A stretch of DNA of 9,281 nucleotides from Chitinophagaceae bacterium (GCA_023251285.1 JAHEZB010000049.1:1-9281), one strand, 5' to 3'; counted from the stretch's first letter, positions 1 through 8,152 are shown. The notes: generated from the letters alone by a model not told the origin. Made by a program: numbers and translations.

Positions 1-364
1 AAAACTGCCAAACGCTGAAGAAAAAAGTTTTTCCAATTGTTTGAGCCCAATCGCCATTGGGAAGTTCTGTAATGAGAAGATTTTTAAATTCGCCGGCATC
101 TCTTAAATAACCAAGATCGTCTTCAGTAATTTTTTTTTCGTGGGCGTTATTTGAATTCATTATTTCCGCGGCATATTGATAAAAATTCCGAGCCTGTCCG
201 ATCAAATCCAAAGCTATATTAGAGATGGCAATATCCTGCTCAAGCATTGGCCCATGACCAGTCCATTCGCTAAGCCGGTGCCCCATGATCAATGAACTAT
301 CAGCAAGATAAAGCGTGTAATTTACTAAATCATTTTTTCCGTTATTTGTTGCTTTGCTGTCCAT
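1..364 (-). CDS. paaC: Phenylacetyl-CoA epoxidase structural subunit PaaC (5' part, runs off left edge)
   Basis: PaaC is the structural, non-catalytic ferritin-like subunit of the ring-1,2-phenylacetyl-CoA epoxidase. It pairs with catalytic PaaA in the cytoplasmic oxygenase that activates the aromatic ring in aerobic phenylacetate breakdown. Only the first 121 residues are present; the remainder lies left of the window. I recognise the family from LADSSLIMGHRLSEWTGHGP (residues 20-39), the helix with DIAISNIALDLIGQAR (44-59), EDDLGYLRD (81-89), and the NLLITELPNGDWAQTI block (95-110), all in the usual order for PaaC. The start codon at 364 follows the paaB stop by 23 bases, so the two are almost certainly co-transcribed. 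The leader before the ATG is A-rich with no Shine-Dalgarno sequence. No frameshift or stop interrupts the visible part. The identification is by family resemblance read by eye. Confidence 0.92.
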   Translation of the reverse strand, partial: MDSKATNNGKNDLVNYTLYLADSSLIMGHRLSEWTGHGPMLEQDIAISNIALDLIGQARNFYQYAAEIMNSNNAHEKKITEDDLGYLRDAGEFKNLLITELPNGDWAQTIGKTFFFSVWQF

Positions 365-387
365 GCTCGTTTTTTTAAAAATGTTCT

Positions 388-672
388 CTACATGTACTTT
401 AATTCATCAGGCAAATTATAAAACGTTGGATGCCGGTAAACTTTATCATTCGCCGGGTCGAATAAACTTTCTGATTCATCAGGATTGGTAGCGTGTATGT
501 ATTTTGATTCCACAACCCAAATACTTACGCCCTCCATTCTGCGCGTATAAACATCACGTGCATTTTCAATCGCCATTTGTGCGTCCGCGGCATGAAGACT
601 GCCTGCGTGTTTGTGTTCCAATCCTTGTTTGCTGCGGATAAAAACTTCCCAAAGTGGTTCTTCCTGGTTCAT
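388..672 (-). CDS. paaB: Phenylacetyl-CoA epoxidase subunit PaaB
   Basis: PaaB is a small accessory subunit of the phenylacetyl-CoA epoxidase complex (PaaABCE), which in well-studied systems helps bridge the PaaA-PaaC assembly. This 94-residue protein is full length for the family. It carries the family signature almost end to end: WEVFIRSKQGLEHKHAGSLH (8-27), ADAQMAIENARDVYTRR (29-45), EGVSIWVV (47-54) and DKVYRHPTFY (76-85). It lies 23 bases before paaC in the usual B-C order. What is odd is its upstream neighbour: the usual paaA is absent, and a same-strand universal stress protein gene ends 163 bases away. A weak -7-like TAATTTTC (minus strand, 749-756) lies in that gap, so paaB may have its own promoter, but I would not rely on it. 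Confidence 0.95.
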   Translation of the reverse strand: MNQEEPLWEVFIRSKQGLEHKHAGSLHAADAQMAIENARDVYTRRMEGVSIWVVESKYIHATNPDESESLFDPANDKVYRHPTFYNLPDELKYM

Positions 673-835
673 GTTCTTTTAATTTATTTTTAAAAGTGAA
701 AACGTCCCATACAAGTGACAGCGGCTCCTGCATTTCATTTCAGGACTTGAAAATTAGCAAAAGGAAAGAAAGAGAAAATAAATTATCGGTTCGCTTGCTT
801 CAATAAAAAATATTTTTGAAAAAACAGGATAGTTG

Positions 836-1306
836 CTATTCCTCTTTTTTTACAGGGATAATAAACAATGGTATAGAGCTTTTGCGCAACACGTTTTCTG
901 CTACGCTTCCCATCAGAATTTTATCCAATCCGCGCCTGCTGTGTGTTCCCATTACTATTACATCTGCATTTATCTCGTTGGCGGTTTCAATTATCGCGTC
1001 TCCCGAATCGCCATCTTTTACGATAGTTTGAATCATCGGGTCGCCAAGGTGTTGCTTTGTTTTTGCAAGATAATCCTGCGCAGCATTTTGCAATTCTGTC
1101 ACGGTATTTGTTTGTAACATTCCGAGATTACTAAAACTATCAAAGCCCATTATGGGCGAATAATCGAGTGAAGAATAATACGTATAATCGGCCACTACAT
1201 GCAATAAAGCAACTTCTGCATTCATTGATTTTGCCAGCAAATAGCCGGTTTCAGCAATATTTTGCGCGGTGGGATTGTAATCAATTGCGATGAGAATTTT
1301 TTTCAT
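836..1306 (-). CDS. Universal stress protein, UspA family, single domain
   Basis: This is a single-domain cytoplasmic universal stress protein of 156 residues, a normal length. Such proteins form dimers and many bind ATP; their exact targets are usually unknown. Visible features are the N-terminal strand KKILIAIDY with the nucleotide-contacting Asp at residue 9, the helix around residues 15-30, the second strand VALLHVV (32-38), and the C-terminal core DVIVMGTHSRRGLDKILMGS (115-134). The canonical ATP loop is G-2x-G-9x-G-S/T. Here it reads G120, S123, G133, S134, so the second glycine is serine. That pattern is common in related proteins and does not by itself exclude ATP binding. The gene stands between paaB and tkt on the same strand, with its own candidate promoter, and no functional link to phenylacetate breakdown is evident. 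Confidence 0.93.
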   Translation of the reverse strand: MKKILIAIDYNPTAQNIAETGYLLAKSMNAEVALLHVVADYTYYSSLDYSPIMGFDSFSNLGMLQTNTVTELQNAAQDYLAKTKQHLGDPMIQTIVKDGDSGDAIIETANEINADVIVMGTHSRRGLDKILMGSVAENVLRKSSIPLFIIPVKKEE

Positions 1307-1347
1307 TTGTTTGCGGAAATTTTATTTTTAAAATAATCGTGCTTCCT

Positions 1348-1355
1348 CAAAAGTA
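1348..1355 (-). promoter_or_regulatory. Candidate Bacteroidota -7 box for usp
   Basis: On the minus strand this reads TACTTTTG, a perfect match to the Bacteroidota -7 consensus TAnnTTTG. It lies 42 bases before the usp start codon. No good TTTG-type -33 element sits 19 bases upstream, so the support is the -7 box and its position only. Confidence 0.4.
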
Positions 1356-1368
1356 GTGAAAACAAAAG

Positions 1369-1538
1369 AAGAAGGTAATAAGGTGGTGATTCGTTGGGGG
1401 ATGAGGGATTGTTACTAAAATTGTTACTAAAGTAGTAAGGTGTAAACAATATCAGTTAACAAAGACCTTGCTGGAAGTTAACCTTATGACCTTAGTAAAC
1501 CCGGAATCTAAAAATCATTACGACCTTATTATCTTATT
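1369..1538. repeat. Nested imperfect inverted repeat built from degenerate TAAGGT octamers
   Basis: This fills most of the 320-base gap between usp and tkt. The hexamer TAAGGT occurs exactly five times: plus strand at 1379-1384 and 1436-1441, minus strand at 1481-1486, 1489-1494 and 1523-1528. A near copy (CAAGGT) lies on the minus strand at 1465-1470. The left copies point right and the right copies point left, forming two nested arms. The outer arm pairs 1369-1391 with 1516-1538 (18 of 23 matching, with TAATAAGGT exact for nine bases). The inner arm pairs 1423-1447 with 1477-1500 (few mismatches and short indels). Within several arms, exact or near TAAGGT copies recur at a spacing of 8. No ORF of note is here. 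It could be a decayed short tandem repeat or a non-autonomous palindromic element. Confidence 0.55.
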
Positions 1539-1582
1539 CCACACAAATCAGAACAAACAAAGTAATGTTTGCTTTATCCTTC

Positions 1583-1617
1583 AAAGGTTTCCAACTTTTT
1601 AAAAGCCGGAAACCTTT
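1583..1617 (-). terminator. Hairpin downstream of tkt, likely terminator
   Basis: A perfect 10-bp stem (AAAGGTTTCC at 1583-1592 with GGAAACCTTT at 1608-1617) and a 15-base loop begins 10 bases after the tkt stop. The loop can form a small inner CTTTT/AAAAG pairing. Neither strand has a strong T-tract after the stem, so it is inferred to be a terminator from its position and perfection. Confidence 0.6.
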
Positions 1618-1626
1618 AAAAGAAAT

Positions 1627-3624
1627 TTATTTCAACAGTGCTTTTGCTTTTGTAACCACATTTTCTACAGTAAATCCATACTCTTTCATCACTTCATCTC
1701 CTGGAGCAGATTCACCAAATTTTGTAATACCAATCACATCGCCATCATCGGTTACATATTTCAGCCAGCCAATTGGTGATCCCGCTTCCACAGCGAGGCG
1801 TTTGCGGATATTTTTCGGGAATACACTTTCTTTATATTCCTTGCTTTGCTGGTCAAAAATCTCCCAGCATGGAAAACTTACCACTCTTGCTCTAATAGAT
1901 TGCTCTTTTAATTTTTCCTGCGCTTCCAGTAAAAGATGAACTTCGCTGCCGGTTCCCATCAGGATTACCTGCGGCTCTCCTTCACAATCCGATAAAATAT
2001 AGGCGCCTTTTTCCAAATTGGTGGCTTTTGCGTATTTATCCTGGTCAATAATCGGAATATTTTGTCTTGTGAGAATCAGGGCAACCGGTCCGCCGGAATG
2101 CTCCAAAGTGACGCGCCAGGCCTGGACGGTTTCATTCGCATCAGCAGGACGAATAACGGTCATATTGGGAACAGAACGCAAACCGATTAATTGTTCAACA
2201 GGCTGATGTGTAGTTCCATCTTCGCCCAAACCAATGCTATCGTGTGTGTAAATAAAAACAGGCCTGATTTTCATAATCGCTGCCAACCTCACCGGTGGAC
2301 GCATGTAATCTGAAAATATGAGAAAAGTAGCGCCAAAAGGAATAATGCCTTTAGTCAATACCATGCCATTCAAGACCGCTCCCATTGCATGTTCCCTGAT
2401 TCCAAAATGAAAATTCCTACCGCTGTGATTTTCATCTGAGAAAGAGGTAAAAGCATCAAGTTCAGTATCTGTTGAAGGCGATAAATCTGCAGAACCGCCA
2501 ATTAATAATGGCAGTTTATCAGCAATAGCATTTAATGTTTTTCCGGAAGCTTTGCGTGTAGCAATCCCTTTAGCGTCAGGTTTAAAAACGGGCAAATTAT
2601 CTTTCCACCCTTCCGGCAGTTTTCCACTGGTTAATAATTCATATTCTGCTGCTTCTGAAGCATATTTTTCTTTATATTTTGCATAAAGATCTTTCCAATC
2701 CTGTTCTTTTTTTACACCCGCACTTCCCCTGGCCCGATAGTAATCCAAAACTTCCTTCGGAACCACAAAAGATTTATCAGGATCAAATCCAAAATTCTCT
2801 TTTACCAGGCGCACTTCATCTTTTCCTAAAGGTGAACCATGCGCAGCTGCTGTATCAACTTTATTAGGACTTCCAAAACCAATATGCGTGCGTACTTTTA
2901 TTAAAGACGGGCGGTTGGTCTCATTTTGTGCGTTAATGATTGCAGTATGAATCGCTTCCACATCATTGCCATCTGCTACAGATTGTACGTGCCAGCCATA
3001 AGCCTGGAAACGCTCGGTAACGTCTTCATTAAATGCAATAGAAGTATCGCCTTCGATGGTTATTTTATTATCATCATATAAATAAATAAGATTACCGAGT
3101 TTCAGATGTCCGGCAAGAGAAGCAGCCTCAGCGCTTACACCTTCCATAATATCTCCATCACTGCAAATCGCATAAATTTTATAATTCAAAATGTCAAAAC
3201 CCGGCTTGTTATATCTTGAAGCCATATATTGTTGGCCAATCGCCATTCCTACGCCATTTGCAAAACCTTGTCCGAGTGGGCCCGTAGTCACTTCTATTCC
3301 CGGCAATAATCCATATTCAGGATGGCCGGCAGTTTTGCTGTGAAGCTGGCGGAAATTTTCTAAGTCGTCTAATGTAACATCATACCCTGTCAGATATAAA
3401 AAGCAATACTGCAACATACACGCATGACCTGCTGATAAAATAAATCTGTCGCGGTTTGGCCATTCCGGATCCCGGGGATTGTAATTCAACACTTTCGTCC
3501 AAAGCACATCTCCAATCGGCGCAAGTCCCATCGGAGTTCCCGGATGACCTGAATTAGCCTTCTGTACTGCATCTGCTGATAAAACGCGAACTGTATTAAT
3601 TCCTAATTGTTCAATTGATTCCAT
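1627..3624 (-). CDS. tkt: Transketolase
   Basis: Transketolase transfers two-carbon ketol units between sugar phosphates in the non-oxidative pentose phosphate pathway, using thiamine diphosphate and a divalent metal in the cytoplasm. The 665-residue length is normal for a full bacterial enzyme with PP, Pyr and C-terminal domains. Key landmarks are SGHPG with H27, SAGHA with H66, GPLGQG (115-120), the cofactor-binding segment SDGDIMEG (155-162) followed by DDN (184-186), AHGSPLG with H263, the catalytic glutamate E411 in FGIREHAMG, THDSIGLGEDGTTHQP (460-475) with H461 and H473, and LTRQN with R520. The usual GDG begins with serine (SDG), a variation I would not over-read. The gene stands alone, with a candidate promoter upstream and a hairpin right after the stop. 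The start is the first ATG of the frame and matches the family N-terminus; no Shine-Dalgarno sequence is visible. Confidence 0.97.
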   Translation of the reverse strand: MESIEQLGINTVRVLSADAVQKANSGHPGTPMGLAPIGDVLWTKVLNYNPRDPEWPNRDRFILSAGHACMLQYCFLYLTGYDVTLDDLENFRQLHSKTAGHPEYGLLPGIEVTTGPLGQGFANGVGMAIGQQYMASRYNKPGFDILNYKIYAICSDGDIMEGVSAEAASLAGHLKLGNLIYLYDDNKITIEGDTSIAFNEDVTERFQAYGWHVQSVADGNDVEAIHTAIINAQNETNRPSLIKVRTHIGFGSPNKVDTAAAHGSPLGKDEVRLVKENFGFDPDKSFVVPKEVLDYYRARGSAGVKKEQDWKDLYAKYKEKYASEAAEYELLTSGKLPEGWKDNLPVFKPDAKGIATRKASGKTLNAIADKLPLLIGGSADLSPSTDTELDAFTSFSDENHSGRNFHFGIREHAMGAVLNGMVLTKGIIPFGATFLIFSDYMRPPVRLAAIMKIRPVFIYTHDSIGLGEDGTTHQPVEQLIGLRSVPNMTVIRPADANETVQAWRVTLEHSGGPVALILTRQNIPIIDQDKYAKATNLEKGAYILSDCEGEPQVILMGTGSEVHLLLEAQEKLKEQSIRARVVSFPCWEIFDQQSKEYKESVFPKNIRKRLAVEAGSPIGWLKYVTDDGDVIGITKFGESAPGDEVMKEYGFTVENVVTKAKALLK

Positions 3625-3693
3625 TTTTAAGTTTTTATTATTTGATTATTTTTTGCTCAAAGTGTATGCCGTATAATGAAATTGGGTTACGAA

Positions 3694-3701
3694 CAAAAGT
3701 A
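3694..3701 (-). promoter_or_regulatory. Candidate Bacteroidota -7 box for tkt
   Basis: The minus strand reads TACTTTTG, a perfect TAnnTTTG match, 70 bases before the tkt start codon. A TTTC stretch about 20 bases upstream is a weak -33 candidate. The expected transcript start would leave a leader of roughly 60 bases. Confidence 0.45.
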
Positions 3702-3819
3702 ACAAGAAACATAGTCTTTTTGAAAAATTATATAATCTAAAATTTTCATTTTTAATATTTTAGAAATGACTGAAGATTAGGAGCAGTTTTTGCAGAAGGT
3801 TTTTATTTAAAGAAAAAAG

Positions 3820-4035
3820 ATGGAAGATCAGTTCAAAATTGGCGATCATGTAAAATGGAATTCGGAAGCCGGCCATGTATCCGGAAAAATAATTAAAGTG
3901 CACACAAATGATTTTAAGTACAAAGGATATACGCATCACGCCAGTAAAGAAGATCCACAATATGAAATAAAAAGCGATAAAAGCGATCATATTGCGGCGC
4001 ATAAAGGTTCGGCTCTTACATTAGTTAGTAAATAA
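3820..4035 (+). CDS. Small DUF2945 (HVA1/tudor-like) protein
   Basis: This 71-residue protein resembles the DUF2945 family, also called hypervirulence-associated tudor-like domain. These are small beta-barrel-like proteins found widely in bacteria and fungi, with no firmly established biochemical role. The recognisable pattern is F-x-x-G-D-x-V-x-W near the N-terminus (residues 5-13), GHVSGKIIKV (18-27), then YEIKSDKSDHIAAHKGSAL (48-66), which matches the family's order of short strands and its conserved K-G/S-x-A-L ending. It has seven histidines. No signal peptide or membrane segment is present, so it should be cytoplasmic. It is divergent from tkt and 36 bases ahead of the cupin gene, with which it probably forms a two-gene transcript. 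The ATG has an A-rich leader without a Shine-Dalgarno sequence. Family assignment is by eye. Confidence 0.75.
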   Translation: MEDQFKIGDHVKWNSEAGHVSGKIIKVHTNDFKYKGYTHHASKEDPQYEIKSDKSDHIAAHKGSALTLVSK

Positions 4036-4071
4036 ACAAAGGATTTCATTTTAGAAAATAAAAAATCTTTT

Positions 4072-4470
4072 ATGGAAGCAAAACATAATGAATCTACAGA
4101 ATTAAGGCCTGAAGGCGGCAGGCTTATGGATGCGCCCGCTGTACCGGTTAATGTTCCGGAATTTATCAGGCAAATAAAAAGTGAACCGGCGTGGAAAAAA
4201 AGTGATCGCAACGCAATGACGATTTATAAAACAGATGGCATGAGAATCGTCCTGATCGCACTCCATGAAGATGCAGTAATGGAAAAGCACAACACGAATG
4301 GAATCGTTAGCGTGCAGGTATTAGACGGAGAAATTATTTTTAATACTGAAGGGCAGTCAATAGTTTTGAGAAAGGGGGAAATAATTGCTTTGCACAGAAA
4401 CGTTCCTCACAGTGTGGCTGCGACAAAAGAATCCGTTTTTTTATTGACTGTCGCTGATTTCCTGGGATAA
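4072..4470 (+). CDS. Small cupin-domain protein
   Basis: This is a 132-residue single-domain cupin (double-stranded beta-helix) of unknown substrate. Residues 45-130 contain the barrel. The first cupin motif is at 68-88 (AVMEKHNTNGIVSVQVLDGE) and the second around 96-115 (VLRKGEIIALHRNVPHSV), with the typical turn GEIIF (86-90). Of the usual metal ligands, H73 and H113 are present, and H108 lies nearby. The second histidine of the canonical HxH is missing (H73-N-T), so metal binding may be altered or absent. The first 40 residues are polar and look like an N-terminal extension; no signal peptide is seen. It follows the DUF2945 gene by 36 bases and converges with secA. Such small cupins occur as sensors, enzymes or stress-related proteins, and nothing here chooses among these. 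Confidence 0.8.
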   Translation: MEAKHNESTELRPEGGRLMDAPAVPVNVPEFIRQIKSEPAWKKSDRNAMTIYKTDGMRIVLIALHEDAVMEKHNTNGIVSVQVLDGEIIFNTEGQSIVLRKGEIIALHRNVPHSVAATKESVFLLTVADFLG

Positions 4471-4511
4471 TTTTTCAAGGAAGGAAATATTTTATACTCA
4501 TATTGCTAATG

Positions 4512-4551
4512 TGAAAGCGCCAGAAATCAAATTTGATTTCCGGCGCTTTCA
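4512..4551. terminator. Long shared hairpin between convergent cupin gene and secA
   Basis: An almost perfect 40-base palindrome: 4512-4531 pairs with 4532-4551 with a single A/C mismatch (4522/4541). The outer half is GC-rich (GAAAGCGCC/GGCGCTTTC) and the inner half AT-rich, and the inner few pairs must open as the loop. It lies 41 bases after the cupin stop and 52 after the secA stop, so it probably ends transcription from both sides. No T-tract follows the stem in either direction. Confidence 0.7.
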
Positions 4552-4603
4552 GTAAAAAAACAAATATGCCGCTTTTGGCTTTTCTGTAAATTTAAAATGA
4601 ATA

Positions 4604-7600
4604 TCAGGCAGTTTCTCCTCTTCCGTGGCAGTTCTTATATTTCTTTCCGCTACCACAGGGGCATGGATCATTTCGGCCAACTTTTGGCCCAACTCTTATT
4701 GGCTCCTGTTTAATATTTTCAGACGGATCAATGTATTCATTTTCCTGTGGAAGATAATCAGGGCCGGCTCCTGCACCTGCAAATTCTTCTTTCCGCTGGC
4801 GCATCTTACTCATATCGGTTCTTCTCCTTCTTTCTTCTGTAATTCTTGTTGGCTGGTTTTGCTCGGCAGGAATTCCGCAATGAGCCAAAAAGCTTACAAT
4901 GTCTTTATTCACCTGGTCGTCCATTTGTTTAAATGCGCCAAAAGCTTCAATCTTATAAATTACCAGCGGATCTTTTTGTTCATAACCTGCAGTTTGTACA
5001 CTTTGTCTCAAATCATCCATCGCGCGCAAATGCTCTTTCCATGCGTCATCAATCAAAGCAAGTGTGATGTTGCGTTCGAGTGCATTGGTCAGTTCTGCTC
5101 CATTTGTTTCAATGGTTTTATCAAGATTCGCAATCGCCTGCATTGCTTTTTTACCATCTGTAAAAGGAACGGCCACGTTGATGATGTGAGCTCCTTGTTC
5201 TTTACGGATATTTTTGATCACCGGAAGTGTCTGCTGGTTCATCAGCTGGTTCTTGTGATTGTAATGATCCTTGGCTTCATAATAAAGTTTGTTGGCCAAT
5301 TCACTCAAATCTTCTTTTTCCAATTGTTCAGCAGTAATGGTAGTATCAATTCCAAAATTCATAATCACGGCAAGTTTAAATTCTTCGTAATTATTAATTT
5401 CTTTAAATGAATTAATGATTCCTTCTGCTACAGAATAAAATGCATTGTCCAGATCAAGCGCAAGCCTTTCTCCAAATAGAGCGTGATTGCGTTTTCCATA
5501 GATAACGGTACGCTGTTTATTCATCACATCATCATATTCCAACAGTCTTTTACGAATGCCAAAGTTATTTTCCTCCACTTTCTTTTGGGCGCGCTCAATG
5601 CTACTGGAAATCATTTTGTGCTGAATTACTTCTCCTTCTTTGTAACCCATTCTATCCATCAGCGAGGCGATTCTTTCGCTTCCAAACATGCGCATCAGAT
5701 CGTCTTCCAGCGACACGAAGAATTTAGAAGAACCAGGATCTCCCTGCCTTCCTGCACGTCCGCGCAACTGCCTGTCCACACGGCGGCTTTCATGTCTTTC
5801 TGTTCCGAGAATGGCCAACCCACCTGCTTCTTTTACTCCTGGCCCAAGTTTAATATCCGTACCACGACCAGCCATGTTGGTCGCAATGGTAACAGCGCCA
5901 GCCAAACCGGCTTCTGCAACTACCTGCGCTTCTTTCGCATGTTGTTTCGCATTCAAAACATTGTGCGAAATTCCTTTTTGCTTCATCATTCTGCTCAACA
6001 ATTCACTCACTTCCACAGAGGTGGTACCAACCAGGATTGGCCTTCCCTGCTCTTTCATTTTTTCAACCTCTTCTATTACTGCTTTGAATTTTTCTCTTTT
6101 TGTTTTGAAAACCAAGTCCTGCACGTCGTCGCGGATAACCGGAACATTGGTAGGAATAGAAACCACATCCAGTTTATAAATATCCCAGAATTCTGCAGCT
6201 TCGGTTTCTGCTGTACCAGTCATCCCCGCCAGCTTGTGATACATTCTGAAATAATTCTGTAAGGTAATGGTTGCATAAGTTTGTGTAGCGCTTTCGATCT
6301 TCACATTTTCTTTAGCTTCTATCGCCTGGTGTAATCCGTCTGAATAACGACGGCCTTCCATGATACGACCTGTCTGCTCATCCACTATTTTTACCTGTCC
6401 GTCAATTACCACATATTCCACGTCATTTTCAAAAAGAGTATATGCTTTTAATAATTGCTGAATAGTATGAATTCTCTCAGCTTTTATAGAATAATCATTC
6501 AGTAAAGTTTCTTTTTGTTCTAATTTTTGTTCTGCAGTTAAATCGCTTTTTTCAATTTCAGCAAGCTTAACACCGATATCCGGCATGATAAAAAATTCAG
6601 GGTCTTCGCCCGATTTTGTGATCAGCGCAATTCCGATATCTGTAAGCTGAACCTGATTATTTTTTTCATCAATTACAAAATAAAGCTCATCATCTACGAT
6701 GTGCATGTTCTTTTGCTGCTCGCCAAGATAATAGTTTTCAGCTTTCTGAAGTTTCACCTTCATTCCCGGCTCGCTCAGGTATTTTATCAATGCATTATTC
6801 TTAGGAAGTCCACGGTGAGAGCGGTACAAAGCCAATCCGCCATCTTTCGGATCGTCATTTCCTTCGGCAATTTTTTTCTTGGCTTCTATCAGAAAAGCAT
6901 TGGTAACTTTCTTTTGCGCTTCTACAATTTTTTCAACACGTGGTTTCAATTGGTCATATTCCTGCTGATCGCCGCGTGGAATCGGTCCGGAAATAATTAA
7001 CGGTGTTCTGGCATCATCAATCAATACACTATCCACTTCATCCACCATTGCAAAATGATGTTTTCCCTGCACCATTTCTTCGGGAGTGTGTACCATATTA
7101 TCGCGCAGATAATCAAAACCGAATTCATTATTGGTTCCGTAAATAATATCGCTGCCGTAGGCTTTTCTTCGCTCCTCACTGTTTGGCTGATGTTTATCAA
7201 TGCAATCTACGGTAAGCCCCAGCCATTCAAATAAAGTTCCGTTCCATTCGCTGTCACGGCGGGCGAGATAATCATTCACGGTTACGATGTGAACTCCGTG
7301 GCCGGCAAGCGCATTCAGGTAAGCAGGCAAGGTGGAAACCAATGTTTTACCTTCACCTGTTGCCATTTCGGCAATTTTGCCCTGGTGCAATACGATACCG
7401 CCGATTAGCTGCACGTCATAATGAACCATATTCCACGTGATCATCGTGCCACCAGCGATCCAGCTATTTTTATAAATTGCTTTATCGCCATTTATCGTAA
7501 TATAATTTTTTCTTTGGGCAAATGTTTTGTCCAATTCTGTAGCGGTAGATTCCAGTTCTTTGTTGTCTTTAAAACGGTGCGCTGTTTCTTTTACCACCGC

Positions 7601-7939
7601 AAAGGCTTCCGGTAAAATTTCGAGAAGAACTTCTTCGAGCTTTTTGTCGCGGTCTTTGCGCATTTCGTCTATGTGACGATAAATGGCATCGCGGCCAGCG
7701 ATATCGGAAGAATCCAATTGTTCCGCTTCCACTTTTTGCGATTCGATCTGCGTGTCAATTTCTTTCAGATGTTCTTTTATGCGATCTTTAAAAATCAGCG
7801 TTTTACCGCGTAATTCATCATTAGAAATCGTTTGATATTGATCAAAAAAAGAATTGATTTGCCCAACGAGCGGCCTTATTTTTTTTACGTCTTTTTCGCT
7901 TTTATTACCACCAAATAATACTGAGAGAAGCCCGGCCAT
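4604..7939 (-). CDS. secA: Preprotein translocase ATPase SecA (long Bacteroidota form)
   Basis: SecA is the cytoplasmic and membrane-associated ATPase that drives secretory proteins through the SecYEG channel. The protein has 1111 residues against about 900 in Escherichia coli. Landmarks: helicase-like Walker A MATGEGKT (192-199), the regions [10 protein letters not shown] (220-229) and [15 protein letters not shown] (267-281), Walker [21 protein letters not shown] (298-317), [10 protein letters not shown] (571-580), [14 protein letters not shown] (686-699), and [20 protein letters not shown] (712-731). The C-terminal zinc motif is [13 protein letters not shown], with C1093, C1095, C1104 and H1105, the element that in other species binds SecB and metal. 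The extra length comes mainly from a charged, probably coiled-coil segment at about 60-105, a stretch at about 124-172 before HYDVQLIGG, and roughly 100 residues after the Walker B block (about 320-440). Such inserts are usual in this phylum. The ATG at 7939 gives the expected N-terminus ([11 protein letters not shown]). Confidence 0.98.
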   Translation of the reverse strand: MAGLLSVLFGGNKSEKDVKKIRPLVGQINSFFDQYQTISNDELRGKTLIFKDRIKEHLKEIDTQIESQKVEAEQLDSSDIAGRDAIYRHIDEMRKDRDKKLEEVLLEILPEAFAVVKETAHRFKDNKELESTATELDKTFAQRKNYITINGDKAIYKNSWIAGGTMITWNMVHYDVQLIGGIVLHQGKIAEMATGEGKTLVSTLPAYLNALAGHGVHIVTVNDYLARRDSEWNGTLFEWLGLTVDCIDKHQPNSEERRKAYGSDIIYGTNNEFGFDYLRDNMVHTPEEMVQGKHHFAMVDEVDSVLIDDARTPLIISGPIPRGDQQEYDQLKPRVEKIVEAQKKVTNAFLIEAKKKIAEGNDDPKDGGLALYRSHRGLPKNNALIKYLSEPGMKVKLQKAENYYLGEQQKNMHIVDDELYFVIDEKNNQVQLTDIGIALITKSGEDPEFFIMPDIGVKLAEIEKSDLTAEQKLEQKETLLNDYSIKAERIHTIQQLLKAYTLFENDVEYVVIDGQVKIVDEQTGRIMEGRRYSDGLHQAIEAKENVKIESATQTYATITLQNYFRMYHKLAGMTGTAETEAAEFWDIYKLDVVSIPTNVPVIRDDVQDLVFKTKREKFKAVIEEVEKMKEQGRPILVGTTSVEVSELLSRMMKQKGISHNVLNAKQHAKEAQVVAEAGLAGAVTIATNMAGRGTDIKLGPGVKEAGGLAILGTERHESRRVDRQLRGRAGRQGDPGSSKFFVSLEDDLMRMFGSERIASLMDRMGYKEGEVIQHKMISSSIERAQKKVEENNFGIRKRLLEYDDVMNKQRTVIYGKRNHALFGERLALDLDNAFYSVAEGIINSFKEINNYEEFKLAVIMNFGIDTTITAEQLEKEDLSELANKLYYEAKDHYNHKNQLMNQQTLPVIKNIRKEQGAHIINVAVPFTDGKKAMQAIANLDKTIETNGAELTNALERNITLALIDDAWKEHLRAMDDLRQSVQTAGYEQKDPLVIYKIEAFGAFKQMDDQVNKDIVSFLAHCGIPAEQNQPTRITEERRRRTDMSKMRQRKEEFAGAGAGPDYLPQENEYIDPSENIKQEPIRVGPKVGRNDPCPCGSGKKYKNCHGRGETA

Positions 7940-8022
7940 ATATATTGTTATTTTTAAAAAAGATAAATGTTAGTTATCAAATTTGATGCGGAAAAATTTT
8001 CGGAGTCAAAATGACAGGGTCG

Positions 8023-8030
8023 CAAAGTTA
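8023..8030 (-). promoter_or_regulatory. Candidate Bacteroidota -7 box for secA
   Basis: The minus strand reads TAACTTTG, a perfect TAnnTTTG box followed by GC, 84 bases before the secA start. It implies a leader of roughly 75 bases that includes the palindrome ATCAAATTTGAT at 7976-7987. The -33 region is poor. Confidence 0.5.
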
Positions 8031-8127
8031 CTACATTGTCGCTTTTTATATGAGTTTAAAGGCAATATTTTGGTTATTATAATCTTAAATACAAATGCGG
8101 GTTATTTGTTGCTGCTTTGAAATAAAA

Positions 8128-8152
8128 AAGGCTGTTCGATTTCCACAGCCTT
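8128..8152 (-). terminator. Intrinsic terminator reading on the minus strand
   Basis: A perfect 8-bp stem (AAGGCTGT at 8128-8135 with ACAGCCTT at 8145-8152) with a 9-base loop. On the minus strand it runs directly into TTTTTTATTT, the textbook form. It starts 19 bases after the stop codon of the short minus-strand ORF at 8172-8378 and lies upstream of the secA promoter candidate. It therefore appears to serve that ORF, or the larger gene of which the ORF is the remnant, and insulates secA. Confidence 0.75.

Noticed and set aside
726..745. Small hairpin TCCTG/CAGGA between paaB and usp
   Set aside because: Only five pairs with a ten-base loop, no T-tract and no clear position relative to a gene end; expected by chance.
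799..820. AT-rich inverted repeat 16 bases after the usp stop
   Set aside because: The stem is nearly all A-T with no following T-tract on the minus strand; it may help end the usp transcript but is too weak to list as a terminator.
816..1117. Plus-strand frames opposite usp
   Set aside because: Antisense to a clear UspA-family protein; low-complexity hydrophobic translations.
1307..1626. CRISPR-like array in the usp-tkt gap
   Set aside because: The repeated words are only 6-9 bases, occur in both orientations and have no uniform spacers, so it is not a CRISPR array.
4625..6262. Long plus-strand open frames (4625-5410, 5483-6262, 5688-6179) opposite secA
   Set aside because: They are antisense shadows of a strongly supported secA frame. 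Their translations are rich in Phe, Cys, His and Ile, with no recognisable domain and no promoter.
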